From assembly GCA_000507305.1 (NCBI GenBank), contig DF240214.1, forward strand, positions 16,692 through 80,691: DNA of 64,000 nucleotides. The letters are read 5' to 3'. Below the pieces are notes generated by a model that was given only the letters and a program-made list of their open reading frames with translations, was not told the origin of the DNA and did no database searches. The translations under genes and the position numbers were made by a program. Below are positions 39,951-50,128 of the stretch, in pieces (the first letter of the stretch is position 1; every line of letters starts with the position of its first letter). This DNA comes from Breviolum minutum Mf 1.05b.01 (Eukaryota; Sar; Dinophyceae; Suessiales; Symbiodiniaceae).

Positions 39951-40136
39951 ATGGATTTTGTATGTAGATGTAGATACTTTCCAAAAAACATAGGAAACAC
40001 CATGTTGAACTTCCTGTGCTTTGAGGCGCGTGGGCACACCTTTTCTGGGAAATCTTTGGTACGTCGTCCTGTGCCGGTCGATTCGGAGGGATCCAGCGAC
40101 GAATTGGAGCGGGGAAAGTCCGTCGTTGATGGTTAA
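39951..40136 (+). CDS. Candidate exon next to family D
   Basis: TMLNFLCFEARGHTFSGKSL then VRRPVPVDSEGSSDELERGK and SVVDG. A stop or a GATG|GTTAAA donor follows, and family D begins there. The 5' part overlaps a family Q-like motif (AACATAGGAAACACC), so the start is uncertain. Confidence 0.4.
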   Translation: MDFVCRCRYFPKNIGNTMLNFLCFEARGHTFSGKSLVRRPVPVDSEGSSDELERGKSVVDG

Positions 40137-40137
40137 A

Positions 40138-40294
40138 TGACCAGTCAACCGGGGCCCACATGTAAGGTACCCCCAATGAGAAACAACGCCTTAATAAGGG
40201 CTTATTAACCATAGTTGCTCCCTTAATAAGGCCTTATGAAGGCTTTATTTCTCATAAACATACCTTACATGGGGGTCCCGGTTGACTGGCCATG
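40138..40294. repeat. Family D element with long arms
   Basis: GACCAGTCAACCGGGGCCCA ... GGGGTCCCGGTTGACTGGCC. The arms pair over about 30 bases (also ACATGTAAGGTA / TACCTTACATG), and the middle AATAAGGGCTTATTAACC / CCCTTAATAAGGCCTTATGA is itself inverted-repeat-like. Confidence 0.85.
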
Positions 40295-40734
40295 AATGGG
40301 GGGAGAGGGGGGGGAGATGATTTGGGTGAAGGTGAAAGAAACTTCTCAAAAAAGACATATACCTTCCGACATCCATAATATCCACAAAACAGGTTGTGAG
40401 TTGGTTTTGGGTGGGTGTTGAGTTTTTTCTTTCGGTTTTTGGAGATGGTTGGGATTTAAGAAAGTAAGGATTGTGTGAAAAAAATTGTTTGCTATGGAAA
40501 TTTTGAGGAATTTAAGAAAAGGGGTGTCAAGGAACTTGAAGGGTTTGGGCCATTTTGGAAGGGGAACGTTCCCCCACTTGGGGGTTTTACTAACCATGGT
40601 TATTAACCACTTACTAAACGGGATGGTCGTCCTGTGTGTTAAACCTTCAATTGCATCCTGTAGGAGGCCCCACTCGCATCCAAAGTGATTTTTTGGCCAA
40701 ACTTTCAGTTGAGCATTCATTCTCTCCGTGGTTT

Positions 40735-40827
40735 CAAAGATTTTTTATTTTCACCCCGATCCTTGGGGGAGATGATCCAATTTGACACTTTTTTTTTCAA
40801 ATGGGTTGCTCAACCACCAGCTAGTTT
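40735..40827. repeat. Family J element
   Basis: TTTTCACCCCGATCCTTGGG, GATGATCCAATTTGACAC, GCTCAACCACCAGCTAG. Confidence 0.7.
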
Positions 40828-40974
40828 TGTTACCCAGATTTACCGAAATTTATCCAATGATATTCAAAATCTTTGACCTACAAGTTCGAAATCTGCACCC
40901 CAAAAGGAATGGAACCAACACCGTCCTTTTGGGACCCCTCAATTTTTTTTAAAAACATGCTGAGATGTCGCAGC

Positions 40975-41024
40975 CAAACCCCAAAGTTGAACAAACGAAC
41001 CTACGAATGGCAAACCCTCACATA
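40975..41024 (+). CDS. Possible short exon
   Basis: AGATGTCGCAG precedes PNPKVEQTNLRMANPH. A family A-like start (ATACTTGGAGGCGATCACCC) follows. Short. Confidence 0.3.
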
Positions 41025-41086
41025 CTTGGAGGCGATCACCCTAGGAGTTGTAAGTGGTTAAATAGCCATAATTCATAATTGGATGG

Positions 41087-41189
41087 TGGCAACTCAAATA
41101 CATTTTATTTTCATCCCGATCCTTGGGGTTTCATGATCCAATTTGGCGAATATTTTTCAGATGGGTTGGTTCAACCACCAACTAGATAT
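41087..41189. repeat. Family J element before an exon
   Basis: GTGGCAACTCAAATACATTT, CCCGATCCTTGGGGTTTC, GGTTCAACCACCAACTAG. Confidence 0.75.
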
Positions 41190-41246
41190 GTCCTGCGAAG
41201 TAAGGGTTGAGCAAACTCCAAGTACCTGTGGTAAACCGCTGAAAAG

Positions 41247-41376
41247 GAGCCCGTAGAGCAGTCTCGACAAAACCCACCGCGGCTACATTCCAAGTCGGCG
41301 GTGTCCGTGGATTCCGAGGTGTGGCGTCCTGAAAGTGGTGGATTTTTTTGGTTCAAGGAAAATCCGAAAGAAATCG
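41247..41376 (+). CDS. Exon of an unidentified protein
   Basis: EPVEQSRQNPPRLHSKSAVS then VDSEVWRPESGGFFWFKENP and KEI, bounded by TGAAAAG and ATCG|GTGAAA. Basic/Ser-rich, no family. Confidence 0.5.
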
Positions 41377-41682
41377 GTGAAAACTAAGATTCCTTGTTTG
41401 TGGTTATGTTTTGTTTTTCCTGGAAGTCGTCCTCATTTTGTCCACTCTTTCTTTTTTTTTGGAAGGTGTTTTAACGGTTGTTGAAGCGTTTCAAGATGGT
41501 ATTGGTTTATACGAGTAGTAAGGGTTAATTTCATCAACAATCTTCTGAGGGGACATCATCTGGCTTTAATGGTCGTTGAATTGACATCCAGAGATTGGGT
41601 GTAAGAACTTGATCAAGAAAGCGGATGCTCCCTTCCGCTGATGATGATCAGCATAAGTTGTGTCCCAGCTTTTTTTTTTGCT
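41377..41682. other. Spacer with family I-like pieces
   Basis: TTTCCTGGAAGTCGTCCTCA (about 41417), GGTTAATTTCATCAACAATC (about 41523). No exon. Confidence 0.45.
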
Positions 41683-41797
41683 ACCCTCTCTGAAACTAAC
41701 ATAGCCCGACCTGAAAATAGGCCGAAACCCAAAAGGAAACTAGTTCCAACCGTCTATTTTCAGGTGCGAAGTCTTAGTTTCAGGGAGGCTATATAGT
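41683..41797. repeat. Family E element, fuller copy
   Basis: CTACCCTCTCTGAAACTAAC ... TCTTAGTTTCAGGGAGGCTA with inner CTGAAAATAGG / CTATTTTCAGG. Confidence 0.8.
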
Positions 41798-42154
41798 TGT
41801 TGTGGTTGGCTGGCTACTTGCGTGCATCTTGTTATGGTGAATCTCAGCAGCCCGGGATCGCCATTCTTCTATACTGGTTGGGGTTTTGAGGACGATCGCC
41901 AGATTGGGGCTACACCTCCAAAAACTAACATGGCCCAAAAACTTTTTGAGAAGTGAAATTTCGGAAAAATGGAAAACTCTAGTATTATTAACACCGTTTT
42001 TGTTTAAAACATGTTTTTTGTTAGGATAGCGATTCTTCGAAAATTTCCTGTCCCCCCTTTTTCTCTGGGCAGCGCAAATCGCGATGAGCAGTCATGAGCC
42101 AGTTGGATGAGCATTTCCCATAATTTTCCCTACAAGGATCGCTATAACATTTTG

Positions 42155-42390
42155 AGGTTTATTAACCACCATCATCCCCTAATGAGGCTGGCAATGATAG
42201 GCCAGGCTATTTCGGCATCGCGGGGGTGAGCCCCTTAGATTTCCCATGATATAATATAAACTCATGAAAACATCTCAATGATAGGAACCTTAGATTCTCC
42301 CATAATTATTGTTATCCCCTAGATACAATTCCCCCATATTGTTATCCCATATATATATATATATATACACACCTTTTGGAATCACCAGGG
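42155..42390. repeat. Family D fragment and AT repeat
   Basis: TTATTAACCACCATCATCCC, GGCCAGGCTATTTCGGCATC is a decayed family D. An (AT)n run lies at 42350-42366. Confidence 0.5.
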
Positions 42391-42474
42391 GGTCAACTGG
42401 TTATGCCTCCAAAAACATGTTGGTCAGGCCACGGAGGTTTCGGACTCCGAATTGAAGACGCCAAAGGTTCGTAG

Positions 42475-42590
42475 CAACGCAGCCAGTGTGTGGCCGGTGC
42501 CACCAGCCGTGCCTTTGGTTGGATGTTCAAGAAAGGGTGGATGTCATGGATGGATGTCAAGCACTCCCTACCTAAGGCCCTGGCCTCCAA
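42475..42590 (+). CDS. Candidate exon
   Basis: After GGTTCGTAG: QRSQCVAGATSRAFGWMFKK then GWMSWMDVKHSLPKALAS. Other frames are open; this one has the most protein-like pattern. Confidence 0.35.
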
Positions 42591-42816
42591 CAATTTTTTT
42601 TTCGGGATTTAACATATTAAATTTCGGAAAACATATATAGATGAGATGAGATGTTTCCAAGTAAGTAATGTATTTTTTGTTGAATTTTGGGCTTATTTAG
42701 CAGGGTGAACCATGTTCAACTTTGCGGGATTAAGGCTTAAGGGATCAACTAAGCAATTTCTAGACTTGGCATCTGAGTTTATACAGATGAATGCATATAC
42801 ATGTAAAGATTGCAGG

Positions 42817-42819
<3 letters not shown>

Positions 42820-42850
<31 letters not shown>

Positions 42851-42975
42851 TCTATACTGATATATATTTATATAAGTCAATCTACAGAGTTGTGTAGAGC
42901 CAAACATGTAAATATATATACATATAATATATGTATATTATGTATACACATATTTATATGTATACACATATTTAA
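42820..42975. repeat. (CA)n and TATA-rich microsatellites
   Basis: CACACACACACACA at 42818-42846, then ATATATACATATAATATATG-type sequence to about 42970. Confidence 0.85.
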
Positions 42976-43318
42976 ACGTTACTAAGCGCGAACAAAAATC
43001 TGCCAAAACTTCCACAATCGTTTAGCATTCAAAAAAGTCTTCCGAACTTTGGTTAAAAAATCACCGTGTTGAATTCAAGTCGTAAAGCATGAATGAGACA
43101 AGCACCCGGAAATTTATTTCACTAGGGTGGGTCCCACCCTGAAAATGCGATTCGAGTTGCTTCCCTTCCCTAAAATTAGGGATTGTAAAACCTTGAACAA
43201 ATCAATAAGATAACATGATGGGTTTTTGCCTCAACCCTGGAATCAATGTTTTTGAATGGTTTTGAACCGGAGAGATTATTGTTTTAGTTGTACAATGATC
43301 AACATTATTTTCATATAG

Positions 43319-43468
43319 GGGCATCAAACCCTACGACAAATTTGTCTTCGTCTTTTCTCAAACACATTAATCTAAGAGAAGCCCAACTGAAAACCATTTG
43401 GAACGAACTTCCCACACATCCTCAAATGATTAAAAGGAATTCCTTCATCATAAACTCTTGTTTTTTTG
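43319..43468 (+). CDS. Exon, well bounded
   Basis: Acceptor TTTCATATAG, donor TTTTTG|GTATGT. ASNPTTNLSSSFLKHINLRE, AQLKTIWNELPTHPQMIKRN, SFIINSCFF. Unidentified. Confidence 0.55.
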
Positions 43469-43689
43469 GTATGTTTTGAGGGGTATCTTGAACAAAAATC
43501 TTAGACCCTAAAGAATCCGGACCCCTCAAATCTTGGACCCCTACAAAAAATCCACACACCACTGCAAAATACAGGCTCCTTCACCTCTCTTTTTGGGAGG
43601 GGTTCTTTGCTGATTCTTACTGGTGGTGGGCCACCAGTTATAAATGGAATTACATATAACCCCTAGGGTTATAAGCCCACTTACCAAAG

Positions 43690-43850
43690 AAAGGAGGCCT
43701 TTTTCTTTGGGACCCGAAATTTCTCCATGGGTAAAAATGCTGCAGCCTCAAGGCTCCGAAGGCTCCGAAGGATTCGCCACAGCATCCCTTCATCCCTTCG
43801 GTGGCGCCAAAGATGCTTCTTCCCGCCAAGGCGACGCACAGTCGTGGCCT
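43690..43850 (+). CDS. Exon between family F and family E
   Basis: RRPFSLGPEISPWVKMLQPQ, GSEGSEGFATASLHPFGGAK, DASSRQGDAQSWP, with CTTACCAAAG before and CCT|GTTAGC after. A duplicated 9-mer (GGCTCCGAA) encodes GSEGSE. Family F-type sequence precedes it and family E (CCTCCCTGAAACTAATC) follows directly. Confidence 0.55.
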
Positions 43851-43959
43851 GTTAGCCTCCCTGAAACTAATCTATAGGTTTATACATACCCCCAAAAAAT
43901 AAAGGAATTTCCAAAAAAAAAGGTGGGAAGAAACCATCCCCAACTTTTGAGGAGTTTAG

Positions 43960-44166
43960 GCCATAGATGGTGGCAACTCAAAGATTTTTTAATTTTTACC
44001 CTGAACCTTGGGGTTTCATGATCCAAGTTGATTAGTATTTTTCAAATGGGTTGAAATCATCAAGAAACATTTTCGCCCCTGAAAATTGATGGTTAGAGTC
44101 GATGAACTTTCCTATGGGATACTTAGTAGCATATTTTCAGGTGTTATGTTAGCTCCAGGGAGGGTA
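43960..44166. repeat. Family J then family E
   Basis: GATGGTGGCAACTCAAAGAT with CCCTGAACCTTGGGG (43960-44060, family J), then CGCCCCTGAAAATTGATGG ... TAGCTCCAGGGAGGGTAAA (44070-44166, family E). Confidence 0.7.
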
Positions 44167-44495
44167 AACTGCCAGTTTGTAAAGTTGGGGCCCATTTCAC
44201 TCCACTCATAGGTGTGAAAAAGCTCCAGTTTCCCCATGTATAAAAAGGCCATGTGTAGGGGTGAACTTTGCCTCCTTTGAAAAAACAATCCTGGCCATGT
44301 TTACCGAGTTTTGGGGGCACAAGATCTTGGAAAATCACCCCAAAAAATAGGCCGAATCCTCAAAAAGGATATGTTGATCTCCCCAAGCCTCGATTTTCGG
44401 GGGGGCGAAAATGTGAGTTTTAGGGAGGCTTGGCTGCTTGAAGGACCTATCTTTTTCTGGGGACGGTAAGCTGCACCGGAGCTAGGTTTGGGACT

Positions 44496-44658
44496 TACAC
44501 TTGGAGGATCCCCCCATGACTTGGATACGTGGTTAGTAACGAATGGTGATCGTAAGTCCCCTAAGGATTGGATGGTTCCAATTCCAAATGGCCTTTCACT
44601 CACTCCATGGCTTATAAATTCGGGGGATGGTAGTGATTGTAAGTTGGGATGTTCTCCC
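44496..44658. repeat. Family A element, K-type middle
   Basis: TACACTTGGAGGATCCCCCC, GACTTGGATACGTGGTTAGT, CAATTCCAAATGGCC, GATGTTCTCCCACCC. Confidence 0.7.
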
Positions 44659-44838
44659 ACCCAAAATGCGGAGTCCTTGTCACCACCAGGATGACGAAAA
44701 GTATATGTTTATGCGACCCAGATTTTCTTTGACAAAACTGCTAAACCTTCATTTGCCACGATTGCATTCTGGGTAAGGCAGCGTGTATTTTTTTTGAACG
44801 TTTTTTCAGCTTGCTTCGAATTATTTTTTCAATTGCAG

Positions 44839-44941
44839 GAAAGGCTCCCAGTAAAAAAGGCGTTTTTTTTTGTTTTCGGCGCCGATTCATTCAACCAAAG
44901 ATATGGCGACAAAAAGCGACGGAGATTTTCGACTTGAAAAC
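44839..44941 (+). CDS. Candidate exon
   Basis: Strong acceptor TTTTTTCAATTGCAG. Frames KAPSKKGVFFCFRRRFIQPK (to AAAAC|GTAGCT) and ERLPVKKAFFFVFGADSFNQ (to a stop) are both open; undecided. Basic either way. Confidence 0.4.
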
Positions 44942-45437
44942 GTAGCTGTTTTTTTCCTCCCAACACCTGGCCATGCCTGTTAGCTACTGCAAACTGCCTA
45001 CCAAGTACCATTGACGGTTTGGCGTTTCTCCTTAGCTTAGATATAAACAAATAAGAAACTATGCCAAAAATTTTTACAGACCAGATTTCCAGCCAAAAAC
45101 TGGTGGGATTTTTCCATTTTGTTTACAACCGATCCCTGGGAACACAGCGGATTTTTCTTCCCCAAAATTGATCGTTGGCCAGGTGGTGCTTTCAAAGAAG
45201 ATTTTTTTAAATCTTAATCCCAAAGCTCCGTTCAAATTTTAGGATACCATCCACAAAAATGAGCCACACATTTGCTTGAATTCATCTGAGCTGTGCAATC
45301 AAAAAAAAGGTTTTTTGCTTCTTTTGGTGCCAAAATCCTACCAGCTCAGTTGAAGCGAATCTTTTAATTAATTCCCATGTCATCTTAAGCCAACAAAAAT
45401 TCTCAACCCACTAACCTCCGCATTAACCCCTGCGTCG

Positions 45438-45946
45438 GGTACTTGGATCCGTGGTTAGTAGCCATGGTTTCAATAACTCCCTTAAATAGGCTTTTTTCCC
45501 CTTCCAAATGGCCTTTGCCTCACTCCATGGCGCCTATGAATTTACGGGGCGATCCCATCCTCCCCTCCGAACCTTCGCCACCAGGTGGCACCTCAAATCT
45601 CAGACTCGAGCTCTCAGACCGAGGTGACTGGTGACTCCGAGAGGGGTTGGATCTTCTTCTGTCTTTTTGGAAGGGGGCAAATGGTTGGTTTTGAGCACCC
45701 CCAAAACCCATGGAAAAATATTGAAAAAATTTGGCCACCTAAAAACCTCTAAGCATGTAGGTTCAAACTGGAATTTAAGGGGCCCACTTGGAGGATGGGA
45801 TCCCAAAAAACGCACGTTTCAGTGGTGAATTGGCTGTTTTCGTCCCCAAGACCTGGGGTTGGTTCGGACCCCTTCCAGATGGCCTTTCACTCACTTCATG
45901 GCTGAAATGCATGGGGGGGGCCCATCCTAACTACATCCTCAAGTAC
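45438..45946. repeat. Two diverged family A elements
   Basis: GTACTTGGATCCGTGGTTAG with CCCCTTCCAAATGGCC and GATCCCATCCTCCCC (45439-45566), then CACTTGGAGGATGGGATCCC with CTTCCAGATGGCCTTTCACT and ACATCCTCAAGTACG (45785-45946). Confidence 0.6.
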
Positions 45947-46139
45947 GTGGGTTTTCGGTTTTGGGCAGAGTTTACGGGAACTAACTGTGGTTTGTTGGTG
46001 AAGTATAGTGAAGAGTACATGCGAAGAAGTTGTTGAACCTTTTTGCTGGTGGTGGTTTCAAAAACTGCAGGCATATTTTCAACCAGCATATTTCTTGAAA
46101 TGGGTGGTTCAACCACCTAAGTTGGAAGGCCCCATCTTT

Positions 46140-46263
46140 CTTGGCAAAGTTCATCGCGACCATTCATCGCCGGATTTGTTGGAAAATTCCCCCCAAATTG
46201 GTGGTGATTGGATCAGGGAAAAATTTTGCCTCCCCACAAAATGATCCGAAATATTCAGGTTTA
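46140..46263. repeat. Family L repeat
   Basis: GGCAAAGTTCATCGCGACCA ... TTGGTGGTGATTGGATCAGG and AAATATTCAGGTTTAGG. Confidence 0.65.
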
Positions 46264-46323
46264 GGAAAATTTCCGGAAAATTTGGCAAACATCTTTGTTT
46301 TGTCGATTTTGTTCCGCCTCAAG

Positions 46324-46424
46324 TGACTGTCTGTTCAGACAGCCTCAGGCAGTGACGCTGTCTCAGGCAGTGACAAGTTTGTTGATACCAACGCATCATC
46401 AACCTTCCGCGGAGGCACAGAAAT
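46324..46424 (+). CDS. Exon of a two-exon gene end
   Basis: DCLFRQPQAVTLSQAVTSLL then IPTHHQPSAEAQK, ending AAAT|GTGAGT (strong). CAGGCAGTGACGCTGTCTCAGG-type repetition gives QAVTLSQAVT. Phase 1 end. Confidence 0.5.
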
Positions 46425-46506
46425 GTGAGTGAAAGGGTAGGGATGGTGAGCATGGCTTGCAGTTCACGGAGTTTTGCGGAGTTTTGCGGGTCCATACTGA
46501 TTTCAG

Positions 46507-46607
46507 ATAGAAACGTCACGAAGGTGCTCTTGGAAGTCTGGATGAATCGAAGATGTTTTGTTATATGTCGGGTTGATGAGTTTCACTATCTAATTTTGTT
46601 CAAGTAA
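46507..46607 (+). CDS. Terminal exon joined to 46324-46424
   Basis: Acceptor CTGATTTCAG. In phase: YRNVTKVLLEVWMNRRCFVI then CRVDEFHYLILFK and TAA (or a CAA|GTAAGT donor). The intron is 82 bp and not a recognised repeat family. Product unknown. Confidence 0.55.
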
Positions 46608-47397
46608 GTTTTTGCGTTTTAACATAATTTTGATCATCATCCAAAAAAATGAAAAAAACACCATGTCAATAAAATGGGTTACACCAACGACTTCGCAGTG
46701 GGGGAGCCTTGGCTGGTGCCAAAATGGTCAGAATTCAAATTGAGGGGCGGAGCGTCTCATCTAAGTTCAACTGGTAGATAGAAGCCGTATCTTTTTTTTC
46801 AACAAAAATGCGGGCCAACATACAGCAAACATCACTGGATTTCAACATCATCACTAGATTTCGCTGGTGATCAATGTGATGTAGAGTCCCAGGAGTTTGT
46901 GATTTGGGGTTTCTTCACTTTGGTGACGAAAAAGCCACCGAGAAATTCCAATCTTCTTGGTCTCCTCCTTTCATCCTTTGAAGGCCTAAAATTCGATCGG
47001 CCATGGTTTATTGGTTGGCAATCTTTTTGGCGCCCATGAATTGACACAAAGATATCATCCCGAAGTTCTTCCTACTTAAGACAACTACCCAGTAGGTTTT
47101 TAGAGGTATATATATATATATATAAATGTAAAACATATATATATATATATATTTGGATAGGAACGAAAAGGATAGGAACGAAATGCGTTTTCCAAATACA
47201 AGACCCTGGTCAAAGAGCAGTAACCCAAACCCTGGTTCTTTGGTGTATATTGGGGATTGTACTTCCCAATTCTATTGGGATTAGAATAAGCTAGGTATTA
47301 TAAGGATCTCTAGAAACCAATCAGGATTCAATGCAATGTCATTTATGGGTTTTGTTTGTTTGTTTCACGTTGCCTCTTCAAAATCACCGATTCTCAG
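46608..47397. other. Spacer with (AT)n runs and family H
   Basis: Two (TA)n blocks (47107-47123, 47137-47153) and a family H copy (about 47250-47345: GGGATTGTACTTCCC, AAGGATCTCTAGAAACCAAT, GGATTCAATGCAATGTCAT). Confidence 0.55.
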
Positions 47398-47667
47398 GAC
47401 GCCAGCAGTGCTTCCACCAGCCAAGCGCCTAGCCCAGTGAATTCCGCACGGGCCGCGCCCAGCGTGAACTCCGCACGCGGCGGCACCTCGGCGCGACAGA
47501 CGCTGAGTGTGAACTCGGCACGGGGCGGAAACTCCGCTAGCGCCACGACGGCGGGACGACGGGGTAGTACTGCAGGGGCGGCTGTCAGTGTCAACCAGGA
47601 GAGGGGGGAGACCGGGTGCGAGATGGAGATGATGTCAATTGGAAGTGTGGGGCATAGTAGTAGGTGA
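47398..47667 (+). CDS. Ser/Ala/Asn-repeat exon, terminal
   Basis: Acceptor CACCGATTCTCAG. GC-rich exon encoding imperfect tandem repeats: SPVNSARAAPSVNSARGGTS, then RQTLSVNSARGGNSASATTA, ending EMEMMSIGSVGHSSR and TGA. The SVNSARGG unit repeats at intervals of about 9-16 residues. Codon use is markedly GC-richer than the surroundings. Intrinsically disordered by composition. Confidence 0.6.
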   Translation, partial: DASSASTSQAPSPVNSARAAPSVNSARGGTSARQTLSVNSARGGNSASATTAGRRGSTAGAAVSVNQERGETGCEMEMMSIGSVGHSSR

Positions 47668-47687
47668 TGATGTAGTGAAAAGTGAAG

Positions 47688-47790
47688 ACCAGGTGATTCT
47701 TTGTGACGTTTTTGGGATGGTTAACTGGCCCTTTTAAAAGCAAAGTGACCTGTAACTAGACAATAAAATGGTCACTCTTTGATCACCTGG
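47688..47790. repeat. Family C element
   Basis: CCAGGTGATTCTTTGTGACG, TTTTTGGGATGGTTAACTGG, AAAATGGTCACTCTTTGATC and ACCTGGG. Confidence 0.75.
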
Positions 47791-48458
47791 GACATGGCTG
47801 TTGCATGTGAAAGTCCTCCTAAAGTCCCATGTTTGGTTAGCAGTACTGGGAAAAACTCACTAGCAGACTGTTGTTCTTACTTGGGATCTAAGATCCTCGA
47901 GGAGGGACTCTGAATGGGCACACTTGTTCTTTTTCCAACTGAGACTATGTCCTTTGTATCTGGTTAGGGACAAGCTACGCTTGTCCTACACTTTGCTGAG
48001 TCAAAGTATTGTTTTTTTAAAGCAAAAATTCAACATATGAAATTCTCAACACAAACTCCTTGACCAATCCAATAAGAATCACCCCTAGCCCTACCTTTCC
48101 GGAATCCACTTTTTGCCCAAAAACAAAAAGGAGGCGAAAAAAAAACCAAGCTCTGCAAACGTCACAAAAATAGGTTCCAACAGAAAAACTTCACAGCTTG
48201 AAGCATCTGCTATTAAAAGACCACCGAGCCTTGAGAATTCAAACCGAGTGAAGTGACGACCTTTTGCCGCAGGTTTTTTTTAGTGAACAAATTTTGTGAG
48301 CCCTTTTTGGGAGGAATTCATGAATTGAAGCACCTCGGAGGTGATTGAGTTCTTAGCCAAACTTTATCTCCTTTGAGTTCGGGTCAGGTGAGTGAAATCA
48401 CTCACCATCCCCAAAAAGGGCACCAGCACTCGCAGAATTTTCAGGTACCCAAACACTC

Positions 48459-48684
48459 ATGTATAATAATTGTTCCCCTTACTTTTTGCCCTCTAAACTT
48501 AACAATGGATACCTAGAACCCAAAATGACCTCTATTTTTGAAGGTCAACCCTCCCAAAACAAGGCCGAATTTCCAAGCAAAACCAGGGTCACTTTGGATC
48601 CTGTGCAGGAGTCCTCCAGGCAGCCCACAAAGGACACCCAAGCCTCTAGTGCCAGGACGTCGGACGTTGATTTCGACATTTCAG
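48459..48684 (+). CDS. Candidate exon, disordered
   Basis: FEGQPSQNKAEFPSKTRVTL, DPVQESSRQPTKDTQASSAR, TSDVDFDIS, ending TTTCAG|GTGATT. The 5' limit is uncertain. Confidence 0.45.
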
Positions 48685-49053
48685 GTGATTTTCGACGTGT
48701 TTTTTGGAATCTTTTTGGGGGCCTCAAAGCAAACAAACACAAAAAACAGAGAGAGAAAACTGGGTAGTGAAGAGGATCTGTCGGAAATTTGTCAGCTATG
48801 TTTAGGGTTTGACATCCGTTATTGTTGGTGAAATATGGCTCGCGCCTCGCGGCTTCGGGGCTTGACGGCTTCGCGCAGGACAAGCACCACCTCCAGCTCT
48901 TCTTCTGCAAGCTTTGAAACCTCCAGCGATGCTCAGACATGTCTACAGTAGAATTTTTTCGGGGTCGTTGGGCAAAACAAAACATGTAGTCCAACAAACC
49001 CCCATATTTGGGGAATTTAGCCAATGAGTTAAGACAAGGATACCAACAAAATA

Positions 49054-49308
49054 GTGCCTAGTGCAGGTGGGGTTGCGATTGGGGGTGAGGAGATGGGTTT
49101 ATGTGAAATCTACGTTATTTCGGTTGCGATTGGGGATGGTTTGGGGGGAGTTTTCGCAGTTGAGTTTAGAGCTTGGGTGTTGTTTTTTGTTGCTTGGGTT
49201 ATCATTTTTTCCATTTATAGGGGGGGGGAAAACATGGGAAAAAACAACCACATATCAACTTTTGAAGAGATTTGTTGTAAAATGAGTTGTGTGTCACCAG
49301 TGTTGTGA
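49054..49308 (+). CDS. Possible exon with membrane segment
   Basis: GGVAIGGEEMGLCEIYVISV, AIGDGLGGVFAVEFRAW, then the hydrophobic VLFFVAWVIIFSIY. GGTTGCGATTGGGG occurs twice. Could be real or T/G-rich chance. Confidence 0.3.
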   Translation: MPSAGGVAIGGEEMGLCEIYVISVAIGDGLGGVFAVEFRAWVLFFVAWVIIFSIYRGGENMGKNNHISTFEEICCKMSCVSPVL

Positions 49309-49338
49309 CTTTGGGGTGCGAGTTTTTTTACCTCCACT

Positions 49339-49444
49339 CATGGCTAGTCAACCTACCCCCAACTTACCCCGGCCCAGAAATAGCCGGCCTTATGATCAGG
49401 GTTTCCCTTGTGAAGGGAGGGGTAGAAACAGGTTGACCAGCCAT
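49339..49444. repeat. Family D element
   Basis: CATGGCTAGTCAACCTACCC ... AACAGGTTGACCAGCCATGA with CCAGAAATAGCCGGCCTTAT. Confidence 0.8.
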
Positions 49445-49488
49445 GATAGCCCACAGAGTTCGATTCATTCTTCGCCCATCAGCAGCTG

Positions 49489-49650
49489 GTACTTGGAGGA
49501 TCATCCGAATGAGTGAGTCGGTTAATAAGTCTCCTTTCAGGATAGGGTTGTTTCCGATGTTTCCCTTCCAATGGCCGAACTTTAAGGCTGAAATACATGG
49601 GGGTTTGATCCTATCCGCTGAAACAAGTCCTGGGATGATCCTCCAAGTAC
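49489..49650. repeat. Family A element
   Basis: GTACTTGGAGGATCATCCGA ... TGGGATGATCCTCCAAGTAC. A roughly 40-base segment (CCCACAGAGTTCGATTCATT...) separates it from family D and could be a microexon. Confidence 0.8.
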
Positions 49651-49810
49651 AAGTGAGCCACGAAAAAGGAAAATACAACTTGTTACACCCTTGAAAATTG
49701 ACGAATGGATACCCAAAAATGGCCATATTTGAAAGGTTTCCCCCGGAATGGGTAGATGGTCCTGGGATAAAATCCCCGACCCCCTAAAATAGCCTTATAA
49801 GGTACAGTTT

Positions 49811-49972
49811 ATGGCTAATCAACCACCACCACCACCACCACCACCACCACCACCACCACCACCACCACCACCACCACCACCACCACCACCACCACCACCA
49901 CCACCACCACCACCACCACCACCACCACCACCACCACCACCACCACCACCACCACCACCACCACCACCACCA
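49811..49972. repeat. (CCA)n array of about 50 units
   Basis: Starts within ATGGCTAATCAACC, which is the family D terminus (ATGGCTAGTCAACC), then expands as ACC/CCA. The poly-Pro frame is a repeat artefact unless the array is exonic. Confidence 0.9.
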
Positions 49973-50128
49973 ACGAAACCCCTCAGTATATCAGCCGCGA
50001 GCTTTTGTGGATCCCAAAAAGCTGTTTATAAGCCACGAGGTTGCGGGGTCTCAGTGTTCGCAACTAACCCGGGGCAAGATTTCGGCAGTTTGAAAAGGTC
50101 GCGGCTGGAACAGTCTTTCCCATACTCA
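49973..50128 (+). CDS. Candidate exon after the (CCA)n array
   Basis: In the poly-Pro frame: TKPLSISAASFCGSQKAVYK, PRGCGVSVFATNPGQDFGSL, KRSRLEQSFPYS. The frame then enters a family D-like terminus (CATGTCTGGTCCACCTACCC). Reads as protein, but the boundaries are unclear. Confidence 0.35.

Noticed and set aside
40138-40294. Bacterial-type terminator hairpin
   Set aside because: It is one copy of a dispersed inverted-repeat family in an intron-rich genome, not followed by a terminator U-tract.
49811-49972. Poly-proline protein
   Set aside because: A (CCA)n microsatellite grown from a family D end; no evidence that the array itself is exonic.
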